Shown piece after piece: positions 49,076 through 58,413 of a stretch of 64,000 nucleotides of DNA. Within the stretch, counting starts at the first letter, position 1. Every line of letters begins with the position of its first letter. Made by a program: the position numbers and the translations under genes. The notes under the pieces are model-generated. The model searched no databases, was not told the origin of the DNA, and saw nothing but the letters and a program-made list of their open reading frames with translations. The DNA is taken from NCBI GenBank assembly GCA_902706235.1, contig CACSJR010000017.1:1-64000 (forward strand). The letters are read 5' to 3'. This stretch comes from Citrobacter sp. 18056 (GTDB lineage: Bacteria > Pseudomonadota > Gammaproteobacteria > Enterobacterales > Enterobacteriaceae).

Positions 49076-50635
49076 TTATTCGTCTTCGTCTTGAATCGAA
49101 GGTTGTTTCACGACCCGAACCAGGTCCACGCGATACGCATTGGCTTCGACAATGGTGATATCCAGCGGATGAACATGCAGCACGTCGCCGGCCCGCGGGA
49201 TGTGGCCGTTAACCGCAATCACCAGTCCGGCCACCGTGGCAATATCATCATCATCACCGATGAGCAGCGTTTCCAGACCCAGCGCCTGCTGCAATGCATG
49301 CAGATCGGTGGAGCCTTTCACAAGCCAGCCATCGCCATCGGCAATGATTTCCGGCGTTTCGTCGGCATCCGGGAATTCACCGGCAATCGCTTCCAGGACG
49401 TCCAGCGGCGTGACCAGCCCTTGCACCATGCCAAACTCGTTGGTCACGATGACGAAGCTGCCACGAGCACGACGCAGCACCCCCAGCAGATTGATTGGGT
49501 CCAGCGTTTCTGGCACCACAATCGCAGGGGAAGCTGAGGCCATCGCCGCCACGTCTTCACCGGACTCCAGCGCCACCAGCATTTCTTTGGCACGCACGAT
49601 GCCGATGATTTCATCCAGCTCTCCGCGACACACCGGGAACAGGCTGTGCGGGGATGACAGCAGCTGCTGGCGGATTTCATCTACGCTAAGGTTCGCATCC
49701 ACCCAGCTGATTTCGCCGCGCGGGGTCATGATACTGCGCAACGAACGCGATGCCAAGGTCAGCACGCCGTTAATCATGTAACGTTCTTCATCCGCAAACG
49801 CACCTTCCGGCACCGGGACAGCAACCGGATTTTCGGTATCGTGCTGAACCACGTTTTGCTTGCGGCCCCCCATCAGACGCAAGATTGCATCGGCGGTACG
49901 GGCACGCAGCGGGACATTCGACTGATGGCGAATGAAGTTGCGACGGGCAATCTGGTTAAACAGCTCGATGATAATCGAGAAGCCAATCGCGGCGTACAGG
50001 TAGCCTTTAGGAATATGGAAGCCGAAGCCTTCCGCGACCAGGCTCAGGCCTATCATCAGCAGGAAACTCAGACACAGTACTACCACCGTCGGATGCTGGT
50101 TGACGAAGTTGGTCAACGGTTTCGACGCCATTAACATCACCGCCATCGCGATAACTACCGCCGCCATCATCACCGGCAGATGGTTCACCATACCCACGGC
50201 GGTAATCACCGCATCGAGGGAGAACACTGCGTCCAGCACCACAATCTGCAGCACCACTACCCAGAAACTGGCATAGCCTTTCCCGTGACCGTCGTCATGC
50301 TGACGGTTTTCAAGCCGCTCATGCAGTTCAGTCGTCGCCTTGAACAGCAGGAAGATCCCCCCCAGCAGCATGATCAAGTCACGCCCGGAGAATGCGTATT
50401 CCATTACGCTGAACAACGGCTGAGTCAGCGTTACCATCCACGAGATAACCGACAGCAGTCCCAGACGCATAAACAGCGCCAGCGACAGGCCAATCAGACG
50501 CGCTTTATCACGTTGTTTTGGCGGCAGTTTGTCCGCAAGAATCGCGATAAATACCAGGTTATCAATACCGAGAACAATCTCAAGCACGACCAGCGTCAGT
50601 AAACCGACCCAGATCGAAGGATCCATTAAGAGTTC
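49076..50635 (-). CDS. yoaE: TerC-family membrane protein with CBS and CorC domains, YoaE
   Basis: A 519-residue protein: an N-terminal TerC-type membrane domain with about seven helices ([16 protein letters not shown] and [15 protein letters not shown] carry the conserved acidic residues), then a CBS pair (about 300-420) and a C-terminal CorC/HlyC domain. TerC relatives are linked to metal export, often manganese. The ATG at 50635 has GCAGGAG upstream and matches the E. coli start; an earlier ATG at 50653 is less likely. It is convergent with pdeD with only three bases between stops. Confidence 0.92.
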   Translation of the reverse strand, partial: ELLMDPSIWVGLLTLVVLEIVLGIDNLVFIAILADKLPPKQRDKARLIGLSLALFMRLGLLSVISWMVTLTQPLFSVMEYAFSGRDLIMLLGGIFLLFKATTELHERLENRQHDDGHGKGYASFWVVVLQIVVLDAVFSLDAVITAVGMVNHLPVMMAAVVIAMAVMLMASKPLTNFVNQHPTVVVLCLSFLLMIGLSLVAEGFGFHIPKGYLYAAIGFSIIIELFNQIARRNFIRHQSNVPLRARTADAILRLMGGRKQNVVQHDTENPVAVPVPEGAFADEERYMINGVLTLASRSLRSIMTPRGEISWVDANLSVDEIRQQLLSSPHSLFPVCRGELDEIIGIVRAKEMLVALESGEDVAAMASASPAIVVPETLDPINLLGVLRRARGSFVIVTNEFGMVQGLVTPLDVLEAIAGEFPDADETPEIIADGDGWLVKGSTDLHALQQALGLETLLIGDDDDIATVAGLVIAVNGHIPRAGDVLHVHPLDITIVEANAYRVDLVRVVKQPSIQDEDE

Positions 50636-50936
50636 CATGAGCAGCTCCTGCAAACGGCACAGTCTGTCATCGCCATGTCAAAGACCGGCGAGACTCTCTC
50701 GGGGTGATAAAAAAGTGGGGAAGTGGCGGCAGCAAAGTGCCAGGGGGTGAACTGACGTCGGTGACGGTCCATACTTGGGCTATGCCCTATACTCCTGAGT
50801 AATTAAACGGGAAATAAACATATCAGAGACAAAAGCCATCTGGCAAAAATTTACGTCTCTTTGCACTTTTTAGATGATTTTTTGCGCCCCAAAATTATTC
50901 CGTGTGGATGAGTAAATTACGGATCTTCATCACATT

Positions 50937-50964
50937 AATTATTTTTTCACTATCTAAAATAATT
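50937..50964 (+). promoter_or_regulatory. Mlc/NagC-like operator of manXYZ
   Basis: AATTATTTT at 50937-50945 and AAAATAATT at 50956-50964 form a perfect 9-bp inverted repeat with a 10-bp spacer, the size and AT-rich arm composition of Mlc and NagC sites. E. coli manXYZ is repressed by Mlc and activated by CRP, and a CRP half-site TCACA lies a few bases upstream. Confidence 0.7.
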
Positions 50965-51001
50965 CACGGAAGTTATTAGAATTTTAACTCTAACCCCCAT
51001 C

Positions 51002-51013
51002 TGAATCGATTCG
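51002..51013 (+). promoter_or_regulatory. Cra (FruR)-like palindrome in the manX leader
   Basis: TGAATCGATTCG fits the Cra pattern TGAAWCGNTTNA apart from the last base. It lies 65 bp before manX. Whether Cra acts here is an inference from the match. Confidence 0.45.
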
Positions 51014-51077
51014 GTGAAAATCGACGGTTCATAAAACGGCAGTGGTCTTGTCGTAACGATAATAAAGGAGGTAGCAA

Positions 51078-52046
51078 GTGACGATTGCTATTGTAATAGG
51101 CACACATGGTTGGGCTGCAGAACAGCTGCTGAAAACAGCAGAAATGCTGTTGGGCGAGCAGGAAAACGTCGGCTGGATCGATTTCGTGCCAGGCGAGAAT
51201 GCAGAAACGCTTATTGAAAAGTACAACGCACAGCTTGCGAAACTAGACACCACTAAAGGTGTGCTATTTCTCGTCGATACATGGGGTGGTAGCCCGTTCA
51301 ATGCTGCCAGCCGCATTGTCGTCGATAAAGAGCATTATGAAGTTATCGCCGGGGTCAACGTTCCGATGCTGGTCGAAACCTTCATGGGCCGTGACGATAA
51401 CCCGAGCTTTGATGAACTGGTTGCAGTGGCCGTTGAAACAGGTCGCGAAGGCGTGAAAGCGCTGAAAGCGAAACCTGCCGAGAAAGCCGCGCCGGTCGCT
51501 GTGGCCGCAGCACCGAAAGCCAATGTTCCGGCAAAACCGATGGGCCCGAATGACTATATGGTTATCGGCCTTGCGCGTATCGATGACCGTTTGATTCACG
51601 GTCAGGTCGCAACCCGCTGGACTAAAGAAACCAACGTTACCCGCATCATTGTCGTCAGTGACGAGGTCGCAGCAGATACCGTTCGTAAAACCCTGCTGAC
51701 TCAGGTTGCACCTCCGGGGGTTACCGCGCACGTTGTCGATGTGGCAAAAATGATCCGCGTTTACAACAACCCGCAATATGCCGGTGATCGTGTGATGCTG
51801 CTGTTTACCAACCCAACGGACGTTGAACGCATCGTTGAACAAGGCGTGAAAATTACCACGGTGAATATCGGTGGTATGGCCTTCCGTCAGGGTAAAACAC
51901 AGGTAAACAACGCGATTTCAGTCGACGAAAAAGATATCGAAGCCTTCAATAAACTGAATGCACGCGGTATTGAACTGGAAGCACGTAAAGTTTCTACCGA
52001 CCAGAGACTGAAAATGATGGATTTGATCAGCAAAGTCGGGAAATAA
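51078..52046 (+). CDS. manX: Mannose PTS EIIAB component
   Basis: A 322-residue cytosolic protein with an EIIA domain (1-130, phosphorylated His10 in IVIGTHGWAAEQLL), an alanine-proline linker near 135-155 and an EIIB domain whose phosphorylated histidine is in RIDDRLIHGQVATRW (near 175). It passes phosphate from HPr to mannose, glucose, glucosamine and related sugars. Translation starts with GTG at 51078 after AAAGGAGG, as in E. coli. First gene of manXYZ. Confidence 0.98.
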   Translation: MTIAIVIGTHGWAAEQLLKTAEMLLGEQENVGWIDFVPGENAETLIEKYNAQLAKLDTTKGVLFLVDTWGGSPFNAASRIVVDKEHYEVIAGVNVPMLVETFMGRDDNPSFDELVAVAVETGREGVKALKAKPAEKAAPVAVAAAPKANVPAKPMGPNDYMVIGLARIDDRLIHGQVATRWTKETNVTRIIVVSDEVAADTVRKTLLTQVAPPGVTAHVVDVAKMIRVYNNPQYAGDRVMLLFTNPTDVERIVEQGVKITTVNIGGMAFRQGKTQVNNAISVDEKDIEAFNKLNARGIELEARKVSTDQRLKMMDLISKVGK

Positions 52047-52107
52047 CCCCCCACCCTGCTGATCACTGAATTTTCACACTTAAGGCTTATGTTATAGGAG
52101 AAGTACA

Positions 52108-52905
52108 ATGGAGATTACCACTCTTCAGATTGTGCTGGTGTTCATCGTCGCGTGTATCGCGGGTATGGAATCCGTACTCGATGAATTTCAGTTCCACCGT
52201 CCGCTGGTGGCTTGTACCCTGATTGGTGCAGTCCTCGGCGACATGAAAACCGGTATTATCATCGGTGGTACCCTGGAAATGATCGCCCTGGGCTGGATGA
52301 ACATCGGTGCGGCTGTTGCACCTGATGCGGCATTGGCATCTATCATTTCTACCGTTCTGGTTATCGCGGGCCATCAAAGCATCGGCGCCGGTATCGCACT
52401 GGCAATCCCACTGGCAGCAGCGGGCCAGGTTCTGACCATCATCGTTCGTACTATCACCGTGGCATTCCAGCACGCGGCAGATAAGGCGGCTGATACAGGC
52501 AACCTGACGGCGCTCTCCTGGCTGCATGTTTCTTCTCTGTTCCTGCAAGCAATGCGTATCGCAATCCCAGCGGTTATCGTGGCTATCTCTGTAGGCACCA
52601 GCGAAGTACAGAGCATGCTGAACGCAATCCCTGAAGTGGTGACCGGCGGTCTGAATATCGCTGGCGGCATGATCGTGGTTGTTGGTTACGCGATGGTTAT
52701 CAACATGATGCGTGCTGGCTACCTGATGCCATTCTTCTATCTTGGCTTCGTTACCGCAGCATTCACCAACTTCAACCTGGTCGCCCTGGGTGTGATTGGT
52801 GCAGTTATGGCAATTCTGTATATCCAGCTGAGCCCTAAATACAATCGTGTTGCGGGTGGCCAGGTACAGGCTGCTAACAACGATCTCGATAACCAACTGG
52901 ACTAA
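52108..52905 (+). CDS. manY: Mannose PTS EIIC component
   Basis: A 265-residue membrane permease subunit. It begins MEITTLQIVLVFIVACIAGM and carries the EIIC-Man signature IGGTLEMIALGWMNIGAAVAPDAALAS. It forms the sugar channel with ManZ and is also a route for some bacteriocins and phage lambda DNA in E. coli. AGGAG precedes the ATG. It lies 61 bp after manX and 12 bp before manZ. Confidence 0.98.
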   Translation: MEITTLQIVLVFIVACIAGMESVLDEFQFHRPLVACTLIGAVLGDMKTGIIIGGTLEMIALGWMNIGAAVAPDAALASIISTVLVIAGHQSIGAGIALAIPLAAAGQVLTIIVRTITVAFQHAADKAADTGNLTALSWLHVSSLFLQAMRIAIPAVIVAISVGTSEVQSMLNAIPEVVTGGLNIAGGMIVVVGYAMVINMMRAGYLMPFFYLGFVTAAFTNFNLVALGVIGAVMAILYIQLSPKYNRVAGGQVQAANNDLDNQLD

Positions 52906-52917
52906 CAGGTGAGCGAA

Positions 52918-53769
52918 ATGGTTGATATTACAAAAACAACTCAAGAGAAAAAACTCACTCAGAGCGACATCCGTGCTGTATTCCTGCGTTCGAACCTGTT
53001 CCAGGGTTCATGGAACTTCGAACGTATGCAGGCGCTGGGCTTCTGCTTCTCCATGGTGCCGGCAATTAAACGCCTGTATCCGGAAAACAACGAAGCACGC
53101 CGTCAGGCGATTAAACGTCACCTGGAGTTCTTCAACACCCATCCATACGTTGCGGCTCCGGTTCTCGGCGTAACGCTGGCGATGGAAGAGCAGCGTGCTA
53201 ACGGCGCAGAGATCGACGATGGTGCCATCAACGGTATCAAAGTTGGTCTGATGGGTCCGCTGGCCGGTGTTGGTGACCCAATTTTCTGGGGTACTGTTCG
53301 TCCGGTATTCGCAGCCCTCGGTGCGGGCATCGCCATGAGCGGTAGCCTGCTCGGTCCACTGCTGTTCTTCATCCTGTTCAACGCCGTGCGTCTGGCAACC
53401 CGTTACTACGGCGTCGCTTACGGTTACCGCAAAGGTGTGGACATCGTTAAGGACATGGGCGGCGGCTTCCTGCAGAAATTGACAGAGGGGGCGTCAATCC
53501 TCGGCCTGTTTGTCATGGGGGCCTTGGTTAACAAGTGGACGCACGTGAACATTCCGTTGGTGGTGTCGAAAATCACCGGTTCCGACGGTCAGGTTCACGT
53601 TACCACCGTGCAGACTATCCTTGACCAGCTGATGCCAGGTCTGGTGCCACTGCTGTTGACCTTCGCCTGTATGTGGCTGCTGCGTAAGAAAGTTAACCCG
53701 CTGTGGATCATCGTTGGCTTCTTCGTCATCGGTATCGCCGGTTATGCGGTTGGCCTGCTGGGCCTGTAA
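52918..53769 (+). CDS. manZ: Mannose PTS EIID component
   Basis: A 283-residue membrane subunit with the EIID signatures FLRSNLFQGSWNFERMQALGF and GLMGPLAGVGDPIFWGTVRP. The ATG at 52918 is preceded by AGGTGA and gives the E. coli length; a GTG at 52909 is in frame but sits too close to the manY stop for a ribosome site. Last structural gene of manXYZ. Confidence 0.98.
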   Translation: MVDITKTTQEKKLTQSDIRAVFLRSNLFQGSWNFERMQALGFCFSMVPAIKRLYPENNEARRQAIKRHLEFFNTHPYVAAPVLGVTLAMEEQRANGAEIDDGAINGIKVGLMGPLAGVGDPIFWGTVRPVFAALGAGIAMSGSLLGPLLFFILFNAVRLATRYYGVAYGYRKGVDIVKDMGGGFLQKLTEGASILGLFVMGALVNKWTHVNIPLVVSKITGSDGQVHVTTVQTILDQLMPGLVPLLLTFACMWLLRKKVNPLWIIVGFFVIGIAGYAVGLLGL

Positions 53770-53794
53770 TTACACGATTATGACTCGTATGACG

Positions 53795-53817
53795 CCGGGG
53801 GCTTGCCCCCGGTTTTT
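53795..53817 (+). terminator. Rho-independent terminator after manZ
   Basis: CCGGGGGC, TT, then GCCCCCGG form a perfect 8-bp GC stem followed by five T, 25 bp after manZ. It lies directly before the yobD ribosome site, so yobD is reached only by readthrough or by its own promoter. Confidence 0.92.
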
Positions 53818-53832
53818 ATTTCTGGAGGTTTA

Positions 53833-54291
53833 ATGGCTATCACGGATTGGGTGCTGGTGCTGTTCATTGTGGCCCTGCTGGCCTATGCGATTTACGATCA
53901 ATTCATCATGCCGCACCTGAACGGCCCCGTGCTGCTCGCTATCCCCCTGCTCCGCCGTGGACGTGTCGATGGGATAATCTTCGTGGGCCTGGTGGCGATT
54001 CTTATTTATCAAAACGTTAATGCCAACGGCCAATTAATAACCACATGGTTATTATGTGCGCTGGCGTTAATGGGCTTATATCTGTTTTGGATCCGAACCC
54101 CAAAAATTATTTTTAAACCAGAAGGCTTTTTCTTTACCAATGTGTGGATTGCCTGGCCCCGGATTAAAGAAATGAATTTATCTGAAGATGGGGTATTGGT
54201 AATGCAATTAGAAAAACGGCGCCTTCTTGTACGCGTGCGAAATATCGACGATCTTGAACGCATCTACAAACTTGTATCGACATCTCAATGA
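53833..54291 (+). CDS. yobD: UPF0266 membrane protein YobD
   Basis: A 152-residue protein with three membrane segments in the first 95 residues and a soluble C-terminal part ([23 protein letters not shown]). This matches YobD, sometimes called ManO because it follows manXYZ. Function is unknown. The ATG at 53833 has GGAGG upstream; the frame continues upstream through the manZ terminator and that part is not coding. Confidence 0.93.
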   Translation: MAITDWVLVLFIVALLAYAIYDQFIMPHLNGPVLLAIPLLRRGRVDGIIFVGLVAILIYQNVNANGQLITTWLLCALALMGLYLFWIRTPKIIFKPEGFFFTNVWIAWPRIKEMNLSEDGVLVMQLEKRRLLVRVRNIDDLERIYKLVSTSQ

Positions 54292-54299
54292 GTTACAAT

Positions 54300-54315
54300 T
54301 ATAGCCATTGCTATA
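54300..54315. promoter_or_regulatory. MntR-box-like palindrome 1 upstream of mntP
   Basis: TATAGCCATTGCTATA is TATAGC-N4-GCTATA, a perfect inverted repeat with the TAGC-N4-GCTA core of E. coli MntR boxes. MntR with manganese activates mntP in E. coli. It starts 9 bp after the yobD stop. Confidence 0.75.
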
Positions 54316-54342
54316 TATGAAGTTATTTTAGACAAATGATTT

Positions 54343-54358
54343 TATAGCACTGGCTATA
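54343..54358. promoter_or_regulatory. MntR-box-like palindrome 2 upstream of mntP
   Basis: TATAGCACTGGCTATA has the same TATAGC-N4-GCTATA form, 43 bp downstream of the first copy. Read on the other strand it differs from copy 1 at a single base. Confidence 0.75.
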
Positions 54359-54420
54359 TTCCCTCGTTTTTCACCTCATATTTATTAACGTTTTTATCAC
54401 CCACAAATCCAAATGAAAAT

Positions 54421-54454
54421 CGTTATCAATTAGTGATTGATATAACGGTTTTTT
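54421..54454 (+). terminator. Possible terminator of yobD
   Basis: CGTTATCAAT and ATTGATATAACG pair with a two-base bulge around TAGTG, followed by GGTTTTTT. The stem is AT-rich, so termination strength is doubtful. It could instead be a Fur-like site in the mntP promoter. Confidence 0.4.
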
Positions 54455-54483
54455 GTTATTGTTTTATTTTCTCAAATTATGTT

Positions 54484-54660
54484 AAGGTTGCGCCCGTCGT
54501 TGGGGAGTAGCCGATTTCCTTTCCCGGAAATGTACGTGTCAACATACTCGTTGCAAAACGTGGTGCGTACGGTTTATCAGCATGATGGACAGGCGAGACC
54601 ATAGACATATCACTGCTATACGTTGGAATGACGTATGTTTACTGGGGGCAGCGGTATGTC
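54484..54660 (+). ncRNA. yybP-ykoY manganese riboswitch in the mntP leader
   Basis: The leader carries the conserved GGGGAGTAG (54502-54510) and the closing GGACAGGCGAGACCATAG (54587-54604) of the yybP-ykoY aptamer, a manganese sensor. It is followed by a long hairpin in which ACATATCACTGC (54605-54616) pairs with GCAGCGGTATGT (54648-54659), the likely expression platform just before the mntP ribosome site. Manganese binding is known to raise mntP expression in E. coli. Ends are approximate. Confidence 0.88.
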
Positions 54661-54690
54661 ATATGGATATTTCCCCGGTCAGGACAAGCG

Positions 54691-55257
54691 ATGAATCTCT
54701 CAGCCACTATCCTACTCGCCTTTGGTATGTCGATGGACGCCTTTGCCGTCTCGATAAGCAAAGGTGCATCTCTGCACAAACCAAAGTTCTCTGAAGCACT
54801 GCGTACCGGTCTTATTTTTGGCTGCGTTGAAGCTATCACCCCGCTTGTTGGCTGGGGTATGGGCATGCTCGCCAGCCAGTTCGTGCTCGAATGGAACCAC
54901 TGGATTGCCTTCGTACTGTTAGTTTTCCTTGGCGGTCGAATGCTGATTGAAGGTTGGCGTGGGAATGAAGATAGCGAAGAAAAAGCCCCGACTCGCCACG
55001 GTTTCTGGCTGCTGGTGACGACGGCAATTGCCACCAGCCTCGATGCGATGGCTGTGGGTGTAGGTCTTGCCTTCTTACAGGTGAATATCATTTACACCGC
55101 GTTGGCCATTGGCTGTGCAACGCTGGTGATGACGACGATTGGAATGATGGTCGGCCGCTTTATTGGGCCCCTGTTGGGCAAACGCGCCGAGATGCTCGGC
55201 GGTATCGTGCTGATTGGCATTGGCGTCCAGATCCTCTGGAGCCACTTCACGGGTTAA
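54691..55257 (+). CDS. mntP: Manganese exporter MntP
   Basis: A 188-residue membrane protein with six helices in two repeated halves; the metal-binding aspartates lie in [15 protein letters not shown] and [12 protein letters not shown]. It exports Mn2+ when the cell is overloaded. The ATG at 54691 has AGGA 6 bases upstream and gives the E. coli length; longer frames would run into the riboswitch. It overlaps the end of rlmA by 4 bp on the opposite strand. Confidence 0.97.
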   Translation: MNLSATILLAFGMSMDAFAVSISKGASLHKPKFSEALRTGLIFGCVEAITPLVGWGMGMLASQFVLEWNHWIAFVLLVFLGGRMLIEGWRGNEDSEEKAPTRHGFWLLVTTAIATSLDAMAVGVGLAFLQVNIIYTALAIGCATLVMTTIGMMVGRFIGPLLGKRAEMLGGIVLIGIGVQILWSHFTG

Positions 55258-56048
55258 TCGTTCCGCTGCCAGACCTGAATAAGAAAATCAGTCTGGCAGT
55301 CAAATGTTTCAAGCCCTGCCAGTTCTTCCCACACTTCCGGTTTTGCGCGCCAGGCAAATGGGGTCATTTGCAGCAGCGCCACGGCTTCGCTTCCCGATAA
55401 GGTCATCGGATACGCCAGTTGTTTCTGCTCCACTTTCTCAAAACCCGGTAACGCTTCGCTGTTCGCGTCATGCAAACGAATCTCGTCGTAGATAAGCCCT
55501 TTCAGTTCCATCAGATGTCGTGGTCCTGGCGTCGCGGTGATCACCACGCCACCCGGCTTTACAACTCGTTCCAGCTCCTGTGGATTACACGGGGCGTAAA
55601 TTCGCACGACCGCATCCATGCAGGCATCGCTAAAAGGCAGGCGTTGGCTGGAAGCCACGCAAAACTCCACCTGAGAATAGCGCTTCGCGCCGTAACGCAC
55701 GGCGGTTTTGGATACGTCCAGGCCCCAGGTGTGCTCGGCGAGCGCCGCAAAGGCGTGCGTGTAATAGCCTTCGCCACAGCCAATATCGAGAATGTTTTTC
55801 GGTGAAGAATGTTTGAGAATGTCGCTGATGGCATCGCGCAGCGGCTGATAATGGCCCGCGTCAAGAAAGGCGCGACGTGCCTGCATCATTTCCGCGCTGT
55901 CACCCGGATCGCGCGACCGCTTGTGCTGCACCGGCAACAGATTAATGTACCCTTCTTTCGCCAGGTCGAACTGGTGACGCTGAGGGCAAATGTAGCTGTT
56001 GTTGTGGCGCTCAAGCGGCGCATGACAAAGAGGACAACTCCAGGACAT
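55254..56048 (-). CDS. rlmA: 23S rRNA (guanine745-N1)-methyltransferase RlmA
   Basis: A 264-residue SAM-dependent methyltransferase. The N-terminal zinc site uses CPLCHAPL and CPQRHQF; the SAM motif I is [15 protein letters not shown], and [19 protein letters not shown] follows. It methylates G745 of 23S rRNA. GGAG precedes the ATG. It is five residues shorter than the E. coli protein as I recall it. It is downstream of the PBP3 paralogue on the same strand, 62 bp away. Confidence 0.95.
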   Translation of the reverse strand: MSWSCPLCHAPLERHNNSYICPQRHQFDLAKEGYINLLPVQHKRSRDPGDSAEMMQARRAFLDAGHYQPLRDAISDILKHSSPKNILDIGCGEGYYTHAFAALAEHTWGLDVSKTAVRYGAKRYSQVEFCVASSQRLPFSDACMDAVVRIYAPCNPQELERVVKPGGVVITATPGPRHLMELKGLIYDEIRLHDANSEALPGFEKVEQKQLAYPMTLSGSEAVALLQMTPFAWRAKPEVWEELAGLETFDCQTDFLIQVWQRND

Positions 56049-56110
56049 GATGACTCCGATATCATTGAAAGGGCGAAAGTGTAACGCTATTCGCCCTTCA
56101 GGTGAATGGA

Positions 56111-57844
56111 TTACCGCGCGGGAGCGAGTGTGTCGTTGTGATGCGTGACGATTAAGTTCGGTGAGCCAGGAGCCAGTCCGTCTGGCATCACGTTTTCGAG
56201 ACGCAAAACGTCGCCCATGATTTGGCTGAATACCGGCGCGGCAACCGCACCACCGTAGTATTTACCATTCTCAGGATCGTTTATCACCACCACCAGCGCA
56301 TATTTCGGGTTACTGGCCGGGGCGACACCTGCCGTGTAAGCAATATATTTGTCGATATATTTACCATCCGGACCGATTTTTTTCGCCGTCCCGGTTTTCA
56401 CCGCCACGCGATAGTCATTAACTGCGGCCTTGATTCCGCCGCCGCCGGGCAGCGCCACGCTTTCCATCATGTGCTCTACCTGATGCACAATTTCATCAGA
56501 CATGACCCGATGGCCCATCACTGGCGGATCGATACGCGTAATAGACAAGGGACGAGAGATCCCGAAGCCACCGATCGTCGCGTAAACGTGCGCCAACTGA
56601 AGCGGCGTGATCATCAGACCGTAGCCGAAGGAAAATGTCGCCCTGTCGAGCTTTCCCCAGGAACGACGATTCGGCAGAAAACCCTGGCTTTCACCGGTTA
56701 AGCCCAACCCGGTCGGTTGGCCAAAGCCGAAGCCTTTGTAGGTATCAAGCAGGCGTTGAATCGGCATCGCCAGAGAAAGATGCGACACGCCGGTATCACT
56801 CGATTTTTGCAGAATGCCGGTGAGGCTCAGCTCAGGGTAGTAGCCCACGTCACGAATGCGGTGACCATCCAGGGTGTACGGATGGGTATCAACCACGCTG
56901 TCAGGGCGAACAATACCCTGCTGCAATGCGGTCATGATGACCAAAGGTTTAACCGTTGAGCCCGGCTCAAAGGTGTCGCTGATCGCGCGGTTACGGAAAT
57001 CATCCAGCGTGGCTTTTTCACGGTTGTTTGGGTTGAAATCCGGATAGCTTGCCATCGCCAAAATTTCGCCGGTATCAATTCGAATCAACACAGACGCACC
57101 GGATTCAGCTTTATTCCAGCGCACGGCGTTGTCCAGCGCATCTTCAGTGACCGTCTGCAAACGCTCATCAATGCTGAGTTGTAGGTTATGCGCAGGGACC
57201 GCGGCCTGTTCAGTCAGATTTTCAATCACGTTCCCATGGCGGTCTTTTCGCACCAGTCGCAGACCTGGTTTGCCCTGCATTTGCGCGTTAAAGCTTTTTT
57301 CAACGCCTTCAATGCCCTGGTCATCAATGTTGGTGAAGCCGATAAGATTGGCAGCAACGTGACCGGCAGGATAAAAACGGCGTGATTCTTCACGAAGATT
57401 AATGCCTGGTAGATGGAGTTTATCAATCCAGGCTGCCTGCTGCGGATCGACCTGACGCGCAAGATAAAGGAAACGGGAATGCGGATGCTGAGTGATTTTA
57501 GACGTCAGATCAGACAATGAGGTGTGTAAGGCATTAGCCAGCGCCTGCCAGCGCGCGCTGTAACCGACGCCACCTTTCGAGAGCAGCGTTTGTGGATCAA
57601 CCCAGATTGCGCTAACGGGTACGCTCACCGCCAACGGGCGCCCTTCTCTGTCGATGATCATCCCACGAGGAACATCGATGGGTTCTTCACGTAAAGAACG
57701 CATATCTTCTTGTTTTACCAGATTATCTGGCGAAATTATTTGTAGCCAACCTACGCGGGCCAACAGCAGCCCCAGACAACAACAAATACCTAAACACACC
57801 AGGCCAAAACGGACTGGGGTGAAGTGACGGCGATGGTTTTGCAC
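56111..57844 (-). CDS. FtsI/PBP3 paralogue, peptidoglycan D,D-transpeptidase (PBP3SAL-like)
   Basis: A 577-residue class B penicillin-binding protein: membrane anchor at about 12-36, pedestal domain, then a transpeptidase domain with the active serine in STVK (Ser296) and KTGT (483-486). Its numbering runs 11 behind E. coli FtsI throughout. The second motif reads Ser-Ser-Asp (348-350) where FtsI has Ser-Ser-Asn. The location between rlmA and cspC is that of the Salmonella PBP3SAL gene, a second septal enzyme used at acidic pH with low beta-lactam affinity, so this is probably its orthologue rather than the main ftsI of the dcw cluster. The start is GTG after GGGAG. Confidence 0.9.
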   Translation of the reverse strand: MQNHRRHFTPVRFGLVCLGICCCLGLLLARVGWLQIISPDNLVKQEDMRSLREEPIDVPRGMIIDREGRPLAVSVPVSAIWVDPQTLLSKGGVGYSARWQALANALHTSLSDLTSKITQHPHSRFLYLARQVDPQQAAWIDKLHLPGINLREESRRFYPAGHVAANLIGFTNIDDQGIEGVEKSFNAQMQGKPGLRLVRKDRHGNVIENLTEQAAVPAHNLQLSIDERLQTVTEDALDNAVRWNKAESGASVLIRIDTGEILAMASYPDFNPNNREKATLDDFRNRAISDTFEPGSTVKPLVIMTALQQGIVRPDSVVDTHPYTLDGHRIRDVGYYPELSLTGILQKSSDTGVSHLSLAMPIQRLLDTYKGFGFGQPTGLGLTGESQGFLPNRRSWGKLDRATFSFGYGLMITPLQLAHVYATIGGFGISRPLSITRIDPPVMGHRVMSDEIVHQVEHMMESVALPGGGGIKAAVNDYRVAVKTGTAKKIGPDGKYIDKYIAYTAGVAPASNPKYALVVVINDPENGKYYGGAVAAPVFSQIMGDVLRLENVMPDGLAPGSPNLIVTHHNDTLAPAR

Positions 57845-57986
57845 TCCGGCTCCCGATTATGATTTACAACCCAATGATTTAACGTGAAAAGGGGTCGGGA
57901 TGAGCGATAAACAATGCTAATAACGATGTGGTTTTGCAACAAAGCGCGACTGCGGGGGTCTGACGGACATACTCAGAAACAAATGT

Positions 57987-58012
57987 AAAAAGCCCCGCTA
58001 GTGCGAGGCTTT
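57987..58012 (-). terminator. Rho-independent terminator of cspC
   Basis: On the minus strand AAAGCCtCGC and GCGgGGCTTTTT form a stem with one mismatch and a short loop, followed by T. It lies about 35 bp after the cspC stop codon. Confidence 0.88.
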
Positions 58013-58046
58013 ATGGCTGATGTCAAATGAGATCAGTGTATTCGAA

Positions 58047-58256
58047 TCAGATAGCAGTTACGTTAACTGCAGCTGGGCCTTTCTGGCCGTCCTGAATTTC
58101 GAACTCAACGTTCTGGCCTTCAGCCAGAGTTTTGAAGCCGTTACCCTGGATTGCAGAGAAATGTACGAATACATCTTTGCTACCGTCTGCAGGAGTAATG
58201 AAGCCAAAACCTTTAGACTCGTTGAACCACTTAACTTGACCTTTAATCTTTGCCAT
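58047..58256 (-). CDS. cspC: Cold shock-like RNA chaperone CspC
   Basis: A 69-residue single cold-shock domain with RNP1 KGFGFI and RNP2 DVFVHF; the sequence agrees with E. coli CspC at every position I can recall. CspC is made at normal temperature, stabilises rpoS and stress mRNAs and melts RNA structure. The ATG at 58256 follows AAGGAA. yobF lies 40 bp upstream on the same transcript. Confidence 0.97.
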
Positions 58257-58296
58257 TTGCAAAATTCCTTAGAGTGTTTTCTTCGCCCGAGGGCAC

Positions 58297-58413
58297 TTAC
58301 ATAGCTAAAACTGAGACATTACTGCATGAGGCACTAATATAAGGTTCGGCAGAGAAGCGGTATTCAACGACAACGTGTTTACTCAGGACTTCTTTACTGA
58401 AAATGCCACACAT
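58297..58413 (-). CDS. yobF: Small protein YobF (short form)
   Basis: A 38-residue reading frame starting [14 protein letters not shown] and ending SVLAM, clearly the E. coli YobF sequence, but the stop comes nine residues earlier than in the 47-residue E. coli protein as I recall it. It is the first gene of yobF-cspC; in E. coli YobF is a heat-induced small protein of unknown action. GAGGT lies about 11 bases before the ATG. Confidence 0.88.
   Translation of the reverse strand: MCGIFSKEVLSKHVVVEYRFSAEPYISASCSNVSVLAM

Larger units (their letters stand above)
50636..51077. other. 442-bp divergent control region between yoaE and manX
   Basis: No gene is seen. The right half holds the manXYZ promoter with a Mlc/NagC-like inverted repeat, a TCACA CRP half-site at 50930-50934 and a Cra-like palindrome. 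The left half is the leader of yoaE. The region between 50800 and 50960 is AT-rich. Confidence 0.7.
54292..54690. other. 399-bp control region of mntP
   Basis: No gene is seen. From left to right it holds two MntR-box-like palindromes, an inverted repeat with a T-run at 54421-54454 that could end yobD transcripts, a likely promoter near 54450-54490 and the yybP-ykoY riboswitch. Confidence 0.8.

Noticed and set aside
52087-52944. A 285-codon minus-strand frame covering manY
   Set aside because: Antisense to a conserved PTS gene; cysteine- and histidine-rich composition is an artefact.
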